Positions 26,178 through 35,251 of a stretch of DNA of 64,000 bases are shown here, one piece after another. The DNA comes from Rhizobium sp. CF122 (GTDB lineage Bacteria > Pseudomonadota > Alphaproteobacteria > Rhizobiales > Rhizobiaceae). The position numbers were made by a program, and so were the translations under genes. Each line of letters starts with the position of its first letter. Position 1 is the first letter of the stretch. The notes beneath the pieces are model-generated. The model searched no databases. It saw nothing but the letters and a program-made list of their open reading frames with translations, and had not been told where the DNA came from. Location of the stretch: contig NZ_AKKA01000096.1 in the NCBI RefSeq assembly GCF_000282035.1, positions 1 to 64,000 of the forward strand, in the 5' to 3' direction.

Positions 26178-27953
26178 TCAGCAATGTTCTTGCTGTGAGT
26201 TCAGCGAAGGCAGCCCCGCCTTGCGCAGGCCGTCGACGAAGTGGTCGTAATGGCTGTGCGCCACATAGGGTGTCAGCATCTTCCAATAATGCTCGAGATC
26301 GGCCGGTACGTTTGCCAGGATTTCCGGTATCAGCCTCTGCGCTTCCTCCTGGCGTCCGAGCTGCCCCAGGCTGGCAAGAAGCACAACGCGATTGAAATAG
26401 GCGCGGCGGAGCGAAAGACCTCGCTCGGAGTAATGCACAGCCTCTTCGTAGTTGCCCAAGTGATAGTGCGATAGCGCAATACGGTCGAGAATGAGGTAGG
26501 CCAGCGGATCGTGCGGGCTTAGCCTTGTCGCCATATAAAGGGGGTCCAGAGCTTCGACAAAGTGACCGTTGAATATCCGCGCCCAGCCGAGACCCATATG
26601 CGCGAGGGCAAAATTGGGATTGAGGTCAATCGCCTGCTGGGCGGCCTCAATCGCTGCCGGCGCGTTATGGGCTACGAAATGCGCAAGGCACATTGCGTAG
26701 TGCGAGTAGGGGTCACGCGGGTCGAGCGCAACAGCGCGCTCGGCCTCTATTCGCAGCTCTGTGCTATCCCGGTCCACGTCGTCGCTGAAACCATGGAAGC
26801 ATCGGGCGTAGAGTGAGCGGGCAAGCATCATATGGGCGCGTGCGAAATCGGGATCGAGCTCGATTGCGCGGCGATGCCAGGCAATGGCCTCGATGAAATG
26901 CTCGACCGTATCCTGCGCGTTATGGAGCCAGGTGCCGCGCATATGGCTCTCATAGGCGTCCAGATTGTCGGTTGTCCTTATCAACGCACGCCGGCTTTCA
27001 CCGATTAGGATTTCCGGCTCGATTGCGCCGACGACATTCTGCGTCAGTTCGTCCTGAATGGCGAAGATATCGGATATTTCCCTGTCGTAGCGTTGCGCCC
27101 ACAGGTGAACGCCGCTTTCGGCTTCGATCAGCTGCCCGGTGACACGGACGCGCGTCCCGGACCTGCGGACACTTCCTTCGACGAGATAGCGCACGCCGAG
27201 ATCGCGCCCGATTTGCTTTACATCGACCGCGCGCCCCTTATACGCAAAGGATGAGTTCTGGGCGATGACGAAAAACCAGCGGTAGAGCGATAACGCGGTG
27301 ATGATGTCCTCTGTCAGCCCGTCCGCGAAGAACTCCTGCTCGGGGTCGTCGGACATGTTGACGAAGGGCAGTACTGCGATCGAGGGTTTGTCAGGCAGCC
27401 TGAGCGGTCCACCGAGCGCACCCGCCTCCACGGGATCCTCCCGGCTCCAATGAACCCGATGCACCGGCACCGGGCGAGGAATATTCTTCAGCGTGCGGTC
27501 GCCCATCGGCACGAGGGGGAAGTCGAGCTTCCCCTCGATTTGTTCGCGTAGCGCGCCAGAGATGCAGATACCGGACGGCAGCGCCACCTCCTGGAGACGG
27601 GCTGCGACATTCACGCCGTCGCCAAGCAGGTTCTCCCCGGAGACGACGACATCGCCGAGATTGAGCCCGAGACGGAACTCCATCCGCCGGTCCGCCGGCA
27701 GGTCGGCATTGCGTCGATGCAGCGCACGTTGAATGGCAACAGCTGCGCGAACACCTTGTACGGCACTTGGGAATTCCGCAACGACGCTGTCCCCGGCACT
27801 GCCGAAGACGCGTCCTCCGTGCTCTCGCACGAAATCGCCGATCGTGGCGGTGTAGATGCTCAGCGTCGCAAGCGCGTCTTCCTCGTTGGTTGCAACGAGG
27901 CGGCTGTAGCCAGCAACGTCGCCGGCAAGGATGACTGCGAGCTTCCGTTCCAC
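26178..27953 (-). CDS. Class III adenylate/guanylate cyclase with TolB-like and TPR domains
   Basis: The protein has 591 residues from a GTG at 27953. Residues 1-165 are a class III cyclase domain: metal-binding Asp in AGDVAGYSRL and in GSAGDSVVAEF, and LNLGDVVVSGENLLGDGVNVAARL. A TolB-like/FlgO-type domain follows (KPSIAVLPFVNMSDDPEQEF to about 310), then TPR helices to the end. It has no membrane segment. Rhizobia encode many such cytosolic cyclases with unknown signals. The gene is monocistronic, 255 bp before rpsF. Confidence 0.88.
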   Translation of the reverse strand: MERKLAVILAGDVAGYSRLVATNEEDALATLSIYTATIGDFVREHGGRVFGSAGDSVVAEFPSAVQGVRAAVAIQRALHRRNADLPADRRMEFRLGLNLGDVVVSGENLLGDGVNVAARLQEVALPSGICISGALREQIEGKLDFPLVPMGDRTLKNIPRPVPVHRVHWSREDPVEAGALGGPLRLPDKPSIAVLPFVNMSDDPEQEFFADGLTEDIITALSLYRWFFVIAQNSSFAYKGRAVDVKQIGRDLGVRYLVEGSVRRSGTRVRVTGQLIEAESGVHLWAQRYDREISDIFAIQDELTQNVVGAIEPEILIGESRRALIRTTDNLDAYESHMRGTWLHNAQDTVEHFIEAIAWHRRAIELDPDFARAHMMLARSLYARCFHGFSDDVDRDSTELRIEAERAVALDPRDPYSHYAMCLAHFVAHNAPAAIEAAQQAIDLNPNFALAHMGLGWARIFNGHFVEALDPLYMATRLSPHDPLAYLILDRIALSHYHLGNYEEAVHYSERGLSLRRAYFNRVVLLASLGQLGRQEEAQRLIPEILANVPADLEHYWKMLTPYVAHSHYDHFVDGLRKAGLPSLNSQQEHC

Positions 27954-28077
27954 AGTATGAGCGCTCCTGCGGCGCTGCCAGAGCCTTATGAACCTAGCTG
28001 AAATGCGCGGAACGGAGAAGCAGAAATTGATGCCCGGGCGAAGTCGCCGAAACTTGTCGTTGTAAGTGCTGGCGAAG

Positions 28078-28098
28078 GCCGCATGGCTTCCATGCGGC
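28078..28098. terminator. Hairpin downstream of the aldo/keto reductase gene
   Basis: GCCGCATGG-ctt-CCATGCGGC is a perfect 9-bp stem, 50 bp after the reductase stop on the minus strand. No T run follows, so it may instead be a leader or regulatory hairpin of the cyclase gene. Confidence 0.4.
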
Positions 28099-28147
28099 GA
28101 ACGACCTGGCCAGGGAAGGTCAGATCGCTATGCGTCGTCTGACTGCC

Positions 28148-29191
28148 CTAGATCGGCATCGGATACTGGCGGTGAACTTGCTCGATTTCAGCCAGAACCT
28201 CGTGTGACAGCTTGAGACTGACCGAGCTCAGGTCCGTCTCGAGCTGCTGCATCGTCGTTGCGCCGATGATCACGGACGCCATGAAGCGGCGGCTCAGGCA
28301 GAAGGCGAGCGCCATCACGCAAGGGTCGAGCCCGTGCCGTGCAGCGATATCGAGATAGGCCTTCGTCGGCGCTTCCTGCAAGGGCTGCAAACGACCGCCG
28401 ATGTCGCCGTTGATCGACCCGCGCGAGCCATCCGGCTTGGCGCCGTCGACATACTTGCCGCTGAGGATGCCGCCGGCGAGGGGCGAATAGGCGAGCAGAC
28501 CGACGTCCTCATGATGCGACAGCTCCGCCATGTCGAGATCGTAGTGACGGTACAGCAGATTGTATTCGTTCTGGATCGTGGCGGCGCGCGGCAGGTCGAG
28601 CTGTTCGGAAAGCGCCAGATATTTTTGCGTACCCCATGTCGTCTCGTTGGAGAGGCCGAAGGCGCGAACCTTGCCCTCTTTCACAAGGGCGCCCATCGTT
28701 TCCAGTATTTCGGTGATATTCGCGATGGCCTTGGCGTGGTCCTGCTTGAAGGGATCGTAGTGCCAAGCCTGGCGGAAATGGAAATGCCCTCGGCTCGGCC
28801 AGTGAATCTGGTAGAGGTCGATATAGTCCGTCTTTAGGCGCTTCAGGCTTGCCTCGATCGCCAGGCGAATGTTCTTGGCATCGGCCCCCTCGCCGCCGCG
28901 AATATAGGACCGGCCGGGACCCGCGACCTTCGTGGCGAGCACGATATCCTTGCGCTTGCCCGTCTTCTGGAACCAACTGCCGATATAGTCTTCGGTCAGC
29001 CCCTGCGTCTCGGCGGAGACAGGAGTAGTCGGATAGAGCTCGGCCGTGTCGAAGAAGTTGACGCCTTTCTCGACGCAATAGTCCATCTGCTCATGCGCCT
29101 CGGCCTCGGTGTTTTGCGTGCCCCAGGTCATGGTGCCGAGGCAGATTTCGGACACGGAAATATCCGTGCGGCCAAGTTTCTTATTTTTCAT
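28148..29191 (-). CDS. Aldo/keto reductase (Tas/YghZ-like)
   Basis: The protein has 347 residues from the ATG at 29191. The catalytic tetrad is recognisable: Asp and Tyr in FFDTAELYP, Lys in VLATKVAG and His in YQIHWPSR. The C-terminal NADPH-binding part includes VIIGATTMQQLETDL. It resembles the Tas subgroup of E. coli in length and in the GTMTWGTQNTEAEAHEQMDY opening. It reduces an unknown carbonyl. It is divergent from fabD across 206 bp. Confidence 0.9.
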   Translation of the reverse strand: MKNKKLGRTDISVSEICLGTMTWGTQNTEAEAHEQMDYCVEKGVNFFDTAELYPTTPVSAETQGLTEDYIGSWFQKTGKRKDIVLATKVAGPGRSYIRGGEGADAKNIRLAIEASLKRLKTDYIDLYQIHWPSRGHFHFRQAWHYDPFKQDHAKAIANITEILETMGALVKEGKVRAFGLSNETTWGTQKYLALSEQLDLPRAATIQNEYNLLYRHYDLDMAELSHHEDVGLLAYSPLAGGILSGKYVDGAKPDGSRGSINGDIGGRLQPLQEAPTKAYLDIAARHGLDPCVMALAFCLSRRFMASVIIGATTMQQLETDLSSVSLKLSHEVLAEIEQVHRQYPMPI

Positions 29192-29397
29192 CTGAAAGCC
29201 CTGAAGGTAATCTGGAAACGGAATGGTCTGGAAGGACGGCGCAAATCTAGACCGGAATTGAGCAAGCGCAAGAGGCAAAACCGGGCTTTCTCGCAGCCGC
29301 AAAAGCCTTGGAACGCGGGCGTCCGGCACTTGACTCTGCAGGAAAGAATGTCAATTGGAGGCGAAATAACCAGAGGTCCGTATAAAAGGGACATAGC

Positions 29398-30342
29398 ATG
29401 ACCATTGCTTTTACATTCCCGGGTCAGGGCAGCCAGGCTGTCGGCATGGGCAAGGATCTCGCCGAAAACTTCGCCGAGGCACGCGCCGTCTTCCACGAAG
29501 TCGACGAAGCTCTGGGCGAAAAGTTGTCGGAGACCATGTTCAACGGTCCGGAAGACAAGCTGACGCTGACGGCGAATGCGCAGCCGGCCTTGATGGCGGT
29601 CTCGATGGCGGTCATCCGTGTTCTCGAGGCCAGGGGCGTCGATCTGAAGGCGAAGGTCTCCTACGTTGCCGGTCATTCGCTCGGCGAATACTCCGCTCTG
29701 TGTGCCGCAGGCACCTTCTCGCTTGCCGACACTGCGCGCCTGCTGCGCATTCGCGGCAATGCCATGCAGGCTGCCGTGCCGGTTGGCGTCGGCGCGATGG
29801 CTGCCATCATTGGCCTTGAACATGACGATGTCGTCGCCGTCTGCGAAGAAGCCTCTGCCGTCGGCTCCTGCCAGATCGCCAACGATAATGGCGGCGGCCA
29901 GATCGTCATTTCGGGGGAGAAGGCGGCCGTTGAGAAGGGTGCAGCGATCGCGACCGAAAAGGGCGCGAAGCGCGCGATCCTGCTGCCGGTCTCCGCTCCT
30001 TTCCATTCTTCGCTGATGGCGCCTGCTGCCGAAGCAATGCGCGAGGCGCTGGCGGGCGTGAAGAAGTCGAACCCGGTCGTGCCTTTGATCGCCAACGTGC
30101 GCGCTGCACCGGTGACCAACGCAGACGAGATTGCAAAGCTGCTCGTCGAGCAGGTGACAGGCCAGGTCCGCTGGCGAGAGACGGTGGAGTGGTTCGCGGC
30201 CAACGGCGCGACGACGCTCTACGAGATCGGCTCCGGCAAGGTCCTGACCGGCCTTGCACGCCGTATCGACAAGACCGTGAACGGCATCGCCGTTAACACG
30301 CCTGCTGATATCGATGCGGCCGTTGCCGCCCTGATGGCCTGA
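29398..30342 (+). CDS. fabD: Malonyl-CoA:ACP transacylase
   Basis: The protein has 314 residues. It begins with AFTFPGQGSQAVGMGK, has the nucleophile Ser in AGHSLGEYSAL near residue 95 and the catalytic His in APFHSSLM. It moves malonyl from CoA to ACP in type II fatty-acid synthesis. It is the first gene of a plus-strand cluster with fabG (29-bp gap), acpP and fabF. The ATG at 29398 is preceded by AAAGGGA. Confidence 0.96.
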   Translation: MTIAFTFPGQGSQAVGMGKDLAENFAEARAVFHEVDEALGEKLSETMFNGPEDKLTLTANAQPALMAVSMAVIRVLEARGVDLKAKVSYVAGHSLGEYSALCAAGTFSLADTARLLRIRGNAMQAAVPVGVGAMAAIIGLEHDDVVAVCEEASAVGSCQIANDNGGGQIVISGEKAAVEKGAAIATEKGAKRAILLPVSAPFHSSLMAPAAEAMREALAGVKKSNPVVPLIANVRAAPVTNADEIAKLLVEQVTGQVRWRETVEWFAANGATTLYEIGSGKVLTGLARRIDKTVNGIAVNTPADIDAAVAALMA

Positions 30343-30371
30343 TAGATTTAACGAATACAAGGAACACTTCC

Positions 30372-31109
30372 ATGCTCGATCTTTCCGGCCGCAAGGCTCT
30401 GGTTACCGGCGCCTCCGGCGGCATCGGCGAAGAAATCGCCCGCATCCTGCACAAGCAAGGGGCCATCGTCGGCCTGCACGGCACGCGCGTAGAGAAGCTT
30501 GAGGCGCTGGCGAACGAGCTTGGAGATCGCGTCAAGATTTTCCCGGCTAACCTCGCAGACCGCGACGAAGTCAAGGCGCTCGGCGTCAAGGCCGAAGCCG
30601 ATCTCGAAGGCGTCGACATTCTTGTCAACAATGCCGGCATCACCAAGGACGGCCTCTTTGTTCGCATGAGCGACGAGGATTGGGATAATGTCATTGAAGT
30701 GAACCTGACGGCGATGTTCCGCCTGACGCGCGAGTTGACGCATCCGATGATGCGCCGCCGTTATGGCCGCATCATCAACATCACGTCAGTCGTTGGCGTC
30801 ACCGGCAACCCAGGCCAGGCCAATTACTGCGCCTCCAAGGCCGGCATGATCGGCTTCACGAAATCGCTGGCTCAGGAGATTGCAACCCGCAACGTCACGG
30901 TCAACTGCGTGGCGCCGGGCTTCATCGAGTCCGCGATGACTGGCAAACTGAACGACAAGCAGAAGGAAGCGATCATGGGAGCGATCCCGATGAAGCGCAT
31001 GGGCACGGGCGCCGAAGTTGCCTCCGCCGTCGCCTATCTCGCCTCGTCGGAAGCTGCGTATATGACAGGCCAGACGCTGCACGTAAACGGCGGCATGGCC
31101 ATGATCTGA
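30372..31109 (+). CDS. fabG: 3-oxoacyl-ACP reductase
   Basis: The protein has 245 residues, an SDR with GASGGIG at residues 13-19, NNAG, catalytic Ser in NITSVVGV and the Tyr/Lys pair in NYCASKAG. The length and the position between fabD and acpP mark it as FabG, which uses NADPH to reduce 3-oxoacyl-ACP. It ends in GGMAMI, as typical FabG proteins do. Confidence 0.96.
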   Translation: MLDLSGRKALVTGASGGIGEEIARILHKQGAIVGLHGTRVEKLEALANELGDRVKIFPANLADRDEVKALGVKAEADLEGVDILVNNAGITKDGLFVRMSDEDWDNVIEVNLTAMFRLTRELTHPMMRRRYGRIINITSVVGVTGNPGQANYCASKAGMIGFTKSLAQEIATRNVTVNCVAPGFIESAMTGKLNDKQKEAIMGAIPMKRMGTGAEVASAVAYLASSEAAYMTGQTLHVNGGMAMI

Positions 31110-31399
31110 AACGGGAAACTGCCTTTCGGGCAGATTTTCCCCGCAATAGCGTGTTGACCAACCCGATGGGGTTGATTTTCTGGCTTTGCGGCAGACTTAA
31201 ACCGTGTTAAGCGGGCCATGACTGTGAACAGTCTCCCGAGAAAGCAGACGGACCGGCGGGCTTTTGTGCAAGCCTGGGACATTTCTGGTAGCCGGGTTCA
31301 AAGAGTTTGCCGAGGTGGCTTTAAGGGGCGCCGCAGGCTGAAACAGGGTAGGGATGTCACAAGGCATTCTGATCAGGACATAAGGTCGAGGAAACCGAC
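31110..31399 (+). promoter_or_regulatory. 290-bp gap between fabG and acpP with a hairpin and the probable acpP promoter
   Basis: CTGCC-tttcg-GGCAG followed by ATTTT (31119-31138) is a weak terminator for the fabG transcript. A separate promoter for acpP is likely in the rest, because acpP is usually expressed more highly than its neighbours; no good -35/-10 pair could be fixed by eye. The text GGTTCAAA near 31298 resembles a tRNA T-loop, but no acceptor stem fits. Confidence 0.4.
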
Positions 31400-31636
31400 A
31401 TGAGCGATATCGCAGAACGCGTAAAGAAAATTGTTATTGATCATCTTGGCGTCGATGCCGACAAGGTTGTCGAAAGCGCCAGCTTTATCGACGATCTGGG
31501 CGCTGACTCGCTCGATACCGTCGAACTGGTTATGGCGTTCGAAGAAGAATTCGGCGTCGAGATTCCGGATGACGCTGCTGACTCGATCCTGACGGTCGGC
31601 GATGCCGTAAAGTTTATCGAAAAGGCTCAGGCTTAA
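31400..31636 (+). CDS. acpP: Acyl carrier protein
   Basis: The protein has 78 residues, strongly acidic, with the phosphopantetheine attachment Ser in GADSLDTVEL near residue 37. It is the carrier for all acyl intermediates of fatty-acid synthesis and for lipid A acylation. It is flanked by hairpins on both sides, suggesting its own short transcript. Confidence 0.97.
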   Translation: MSDIAERVKKIVIDHLGVDADKVVESASFIDDLGADSLDTVELVMAFEEEFGVEIPDDAADSILTVGDAVKFIEKAQA

Positions 31637-31644
31637 TCCTGAGC
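31625..31644 (+). terminator. Hairpin across the acpP stop codon
   Basis: GCTCAGG-cttaat-CCTGAGC is a perfect 7-bp stem with the TAA stop in its loop. No T tract follows. It may protect the 3' end or pause transcription just before the stronger hairpin at 31652. Confidence 0.5.
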
Positions 31645-31651
31645 ATTTATG

Positions 31652-31682
31652 AAAGGGCGGACCCGGAGTCCGCCCTTTTTAT
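31652..31682 (+). terminator. Rho-independent terminator or attenuator between acpP and fabF
   Basis: A perfect 10-bp stem, AAAGGGCGGA and TCCGCCCTTT, encloses a 7-nt loop and runs into a T tract. It ends 48 bp before the fabF start, so it should terminate or attenuate the acpP transcript. Confidence 0.85.
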
Positions 31683-31729
31683 TTCTGGCATGGTTCTCCA
31701 AGAACATAAAAGGCAGGGGAATACAGTCG

Positions 31730-32992
31730 ATGAGACGGGTCGTTATAACAGGTACCGGTATGGTCTCGCCCTTGGGATGCGGAACGGAAGTGACGTGGTC
31801 CCGCTTGCTTGCGGGTCAAAACGGCGCCCGCCTGGTCACTGAATTCGAAATCGACGACCTTTCCGCAAAGATTGCTTGCCGCATTCCGGTTGGCGATGGC
31901 AGCGACGGCACCTTCAATGTCGATGACTGGATGGAGCCCAAGGAACAGCGCAAGGTCGATCCTTTTATCATCTACGGCATGGCAGCCGCTGACATGGCGC
32001 TGAACGATGCGAACTGGCACCCAGAAAGCGATGAAGACCAAGTTTCGACGGGTGTCCTGATCGGTTCGGGCATCGGCGGCATCGAAGGCATCGTCGAAGC
32101 CGGCTACACGCTGCGCGACAAGGGCCCGCGCCGTATTTCTCCTTTCTTCATTCCGGGCCGTCTGATCAACCTCGTGTCCGGCCAGGTATCGATCCGTCAC
32201 AAGCTGCGTGGGCCGAACCACTCGGTGGTCACGGCATGCTCGACTGGCGCGCACGCGATCGGCGACGCCGCCCGTCTCATCGCATTCGGCGATGCCGACG
32301 TCATGGTCGCCGGCGGCACGGAGTCCCCGGTCAGCCGCATCTCGCTGGCCGGCTTCGCCGCCTGCAAGGCATTGTCCACCCAGCACAACGATAATCCGAC
32401 CAAGGCATCGCGCCCCTACGACAAGGATCGTGACGGCTTCGTCATGGGTGAGGGCGCCGGCATCGTCGTTCTCGAAGAACTGGAACACGCCAAGGCGCGC
32501 GGCGCCAAGATCTATGCCGAGGTCGTGGGCTATGGTCTTTCCGGTGACGCCTATCACATCACTGCGCCGTCAGAGGACGGCGAAGGCGCGCAGCGTTGCA
32601 TGACGATGGCGTTGAAGCGCGCCGGCTTGACGCCCGCCGATATCGACTACATCAACGCGCATGGCACGTCGACGATGGCTGACACGATCGAACTCGGTGC
32701 CGTCGAGCGCTTGGTCGGCAATGCAGCCTCCAAGATCTCGATGTCGTCGACGAAGTCTGCGACGGGCCATCTGCTCGGTGCGGCTGGTGCGATCGAGGCG
32801 ATCTTCGCAACGCTTGCCATCCGCGACAACGTTGCGCCTCCGACGCTCAATCTCGACAATCCTGAGCGCGAGACCGCAATCGATCTCGTTCCGCACAAGG
32901 CGCGCCAGCGGGAAATCAACGTCGCGCTGTCGAATTCTTTCGGATTCGGCGGTACGAATGCATCATTGGTGCTGCGCCGCTACGTCGCCTGA
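31730..32992 (+). CDS. fabF: 3-oxoacyl-ACP synthase II
   Basis: The protein has 420 residues from the ATG at 31730, preceded by AGGGGA. Opening MRRVVITGTGMVSPLG, active-site Cys in VTACSTGAHAIG, the two His in NAHGTST and SATGHLLGAAG, and the C-terminal NSFGFGGTN complete the KAS II signature. It elongates acyl-ACP, including unsaturated chains. A longer frame from 31649 runs through the terminator and was rejected. Confidence 0.96.
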   Translation: MRRVVITGTGMVSPLGCGTEVTWSRLLAGQNGARLVTEFEIDDLSAKIACRIPVGDGSDGTFNVDDWMEPKEQRKVDPFIIYGMAAADMALNDANWHPESDEDQVSTGVLIGSGIGGIEGIVEAGYTLRDKGPRRISPFFIPGRLINLVSGQVSIRHKLRGPNHSVVTACSTGAHAIGDAARLIAFGDADVMVAGGTESPVSRISLAGFAACKALSTQHNDNPTKASRPYDKDRDGFVMGEGAGIVVLEELEHAKARGAKIYAEVVGYGLSGDAYHITAPSEDGEGAQRCMTMALKRAGLTPADIDYINAHGTSTMADTIELGAVERLVGNAASKISMSSTKSATGHLLGAAGAIEAIFATLAIRDNVAPPTLNLDNPERETAIDLVPHKARQREINVALSNSFGFGGTNASLVLRRYVA

Positions 32993-33015
32993 GTGCAGGC
33001 GTTGACGTCCTGACA

Positions 33016-33047
33016 GTGGGGCTGCACCTTGCGCGGCGCGGCCCCAC
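33016..33047 (+). terminator. Hairpin after fabF
   Basis: GTGGGGC (33016-33022) pairs with GCCCCAC (33041-33047) around an 18-nt GC-rich loop, 24 bp after the fabF stop and followed by CTGCATTTT. It is a plausible terminator separating fabF from mltG. Confidence 0.5.
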
Positions 33048-33109
33048 CTGCATTTTGCCGCATTGCTTAGCAAGAAGCGGGACTTGAGGCCAAGTTTAGA
33101 GGATTGCCG

Positions 33110-34345
33110 GTGAGCGATACGAACCAGAGCAACGGGACGATCGGCGAGGAAAGCCAGCAGACGCAGAGCGGGCCGATCATTCCCAAGTCGCCGAGCGAGG
33201 CGCTTCGGCCGGAACGCGTACCCGAGCCGCCGAAGCGCTCGAAGAAGGCGCGCAGCCAAGTTATCATTTTCCTGAACTTCCTGATGACGCTTGTCGTGCT
33301 CGGCTGCGCAGCGGCCGTCTTCCTTTTCTATTACACGATCTCTGCCTACCAGAATCCCGGTCCGCTGGAGACAAACACGAATTTCATCGTGCGAAGCGGC
33401 GCCGGCGTTGCTGAGATCGCCGCAAGCCTCGAACGCAACAACATCGTGTCGGACGCGCGTATCTTCCGTTACCTCACCACGACGCATCTTGATGACGGCG
33501 AGAGCCTCAAGGCGGGCGAGTACGAAATCAAGGCGCATGCCTCCATGAACGACATCATGGAACTGCTGAAATCGGGAAAGTCGATCCTGTATTCCGTCGC
33601 GTTTCCGGAAGGCCTCACTGTCCGCCAGATGTTCAATCGTCTGAACGAGGATGCCGTTCTGGAAGGCGACCTGCCGACCGTCGTGCCTGCCGAAGGAAGC
33701 CTGCGTCCGGATACCTACAAGTTCTCGCGCGGCACAAAGCGGGCAGAGATCATCGAGCAGATGGCTGCGGCACAGCAGAAGCTTGTCGACCAGGTCTGGG
33801 ACAAGCGCGATACGTCGCTGCAGCTCAAGTCAAAGGACGAACTGATCATCCTTGCTTCGATCGTCGAAAAGGAAACCGGCGTTCCCGACGAGCGAGCCCA
33901 TGTGGCCTCGGTCTTCCTTAACCGGCTGGGCAAGGGGATGCGCCTTCAGTCCGATCCGACCATCATCTATGGCCTCTTCGGCGGTGACGGAAAACCGGCG
34001 GATCGCCCGATCTATCAATCGGACCTCAAGAAGGAAACGCCCTACAACACTTATGTGGTCAAGGGCCTTCCCCCGACGCCGATTGCCAATCCGGGTCGTG
34101 ATGCGCTGGAGGCTGTCGCCAATCCCTGGAAGACGCAGGATCTTTATTTCGTTGCCGATGGTTCCGGCGGGCATGTGTTCGCGGCCACGCTCGAGGAACA
34201 CAATGCCAACGTCAAACGCTGGCGTCAGCTGGAAGCGGCCAAGGGTGCCGACCCCAATATTGTCGTTGATGGACAGCCTGAAAGCCAGACGCAGTCGGAC
34301 GCACCTGCCGCTCCGGCTCCCCAGAAGAAAAAGAAGACCAACTGA
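33110..34345 (+). CDS. mltG: Endolytic transglycosylase MltG
   Basis: The protein has 411 residues from a GTG at 33110, with AGAGG 7 nt upstream. A 45-residue basic cytosolic segment precedes one membrane helix (about 50-75), a LysM-like subdomain and the YceG domain. The catalytic Glu lies in ILASIVEKETG and is followed by the usual LQSDPTIIYG. It cleaves nascent glycan strands at the membrane. The C-terminus has a Pro/Ala/Lys-rich tail (QKKKKTN). yicC follows 15 bp later. Confidence 0.93.
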   Translation: MSDTNQSNGTIGEESQQTQSGPIIPKSPSEALRPERVPEPPKRSKKARSQVIIFLNFLMTLVVLGCAAAVFLFYYTISAYQNPGPLETNTNFIVRSGAGVAEIAASLERNNIVSDARIFRYLTTTHLDDGESLKAGEYEIKAHASMNDIMELLKSGKSILYSVAFPEGLTVRQMFNRLNEDAVLEGDLPTVVPAEGSLRPDTYKFSRGTKRAEIIEQMAAAQQKLVDQVWDKRDTSLQLKSKDELIILASIVEKETGVPDERAHVASVFLNRLGKGMRLQSDPTIIYGLFGGDGKPADRPIYQSDLKKETPYNTYVVKGLPPTPIANPGRDALEAVANPWKTQDLYFVADGSGGHVFAATLEEHNANVKRWRQLEAAKGADPNIVVDGQPESQTQSDAPAAPAPQKKKKTN

Positions 34346-34360
34346 TTTTCGGAGGCTCGC

Positions 34361-35248
34361 ATGGCTTTGCAGTCCATGACCGGTTTTGCGCGGCGTGAGG
34401 GCACGAGTGGCCGCTGGCGTTGGGCCTGGGAACTGCGTTCGGTCAACGGCAAAGGCCTGGATCTGCGCTTGCGCCTCCCGCCGGGGCTGGAGCGCATGGA
34501 GAATGACGTGCGTCGGCTTGCCGGCGAGCGCTTTAGCCGCGGCAATATGCAGGCGTCGCTGTCCGTCTCTGCCGGTGAGAGCCGCATCGAAACCGTTCTC
34601 AATCAGGAAGCTCTCTCCGCAGTGCTCGCTCTGCGGGACCAGCTTGGCGGCATCATCGATCCCGCGCCGTTGCAACTCGATACTTTGCTCGCTATTCGAG
34701 GCATTATCGAATTCCGGGACAGGGAAGACGGCGATGAAGCGATTGCAGCGCGCGATTCCGACATTGTCGATGGCTTGATTGCCGCCCTTGTCGATTTGCG
34801 GCAGATGCGGGAATTGGAGGGCGCCGCATTGTCGCGCGTACTGCTGGACCATGTCTCGACAATTGAGGGACTGACGAAGGTGATCGAGCGTGATCCTTCC
34901 CGCTCTCCGCAAGAGATCGCTGGCCGGTTGGCCGGGCAGGTCGCAATGCTCATGGACGGGTCGGGAAAGCTGGATCGCGAGAGGTTGCATGCGGAAGCTG
35001 CTCTGCTCGCCACGAAGGCGGATCTTCGTGAAGAGATCGATCGCCTGAAGGCGCATGTGGTTGCCGCTCGCGACCTGCTCAGCAAGGGCGGCCCGGTCGG
35101 GCGCAAGCTTGATTTCCTTGCACAGGAATTTAACCGAGAATCGAATACTATCTGTTCGAAGTCGAATGCGGCCGCCGTTACCGCCGCCGGCATCGAGCTG
35201 AAAGTGGTCATCGACCAGTTCCGCGAGCAGGTCCAGAATCTGGAGTGA
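34361..35248 (+). CDS. YicC/YloC family endoribonuclease
   Basis: The protein has 295 residues. The start ALQSMTGFARREG and the end of the N-terminal domain (SVNGKGLDLRLRLP) match the YicC family; the C-terminal DUF1732 domain ends with SNAAAVTAAGIELKVVIDQFREQVQNLE, its conserved terminus (residues 268-295). Recent work on family members indicates RNA cleavage. It lies directly before gmk, a pairing conserved in many bacteria, with a 3-bp gap. Confidence 0.92.
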   Translation: MALQSMTGFARREGTSGRWRWAWELRSVNGKGLDLRLRLPPGLERMENDVRRLAGERFSRGNMQASLSVSAGESRIETVLNQEALSAVLALRDQLGGIIDPAPLQLDTLLAIRGIIEFRDREDGDEAIAARDSDIVDGLIAALVDLRQMRELEGAALSRVLLDHVSTIEGLTKVIERDPSRSPQEIAGRLAGQVAMLMDGSGKLDRERLHAEAALLATKADLREEIDRLKAHVVAARDLLSKGGPVGRKLDFLAQEFNRESNTICSKSNAAAVTAAGIELKVVIDQFREQVQNLE

Positions 35249-35251
35249 TAC

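Noticed and set aside
29330..29386. A fabD promoter from TTGACT at 29330 and TATAAA at 29381
   Set aside because: The spacing is far from 17 bp and no better -10 partner is visible, so no promoter was called.
31285..31330. A tRNA-like stretch with GGTTCAAA before acpP
   Set aside because: No acceptor stem, anticodon arm or CCA end can be folded around it.
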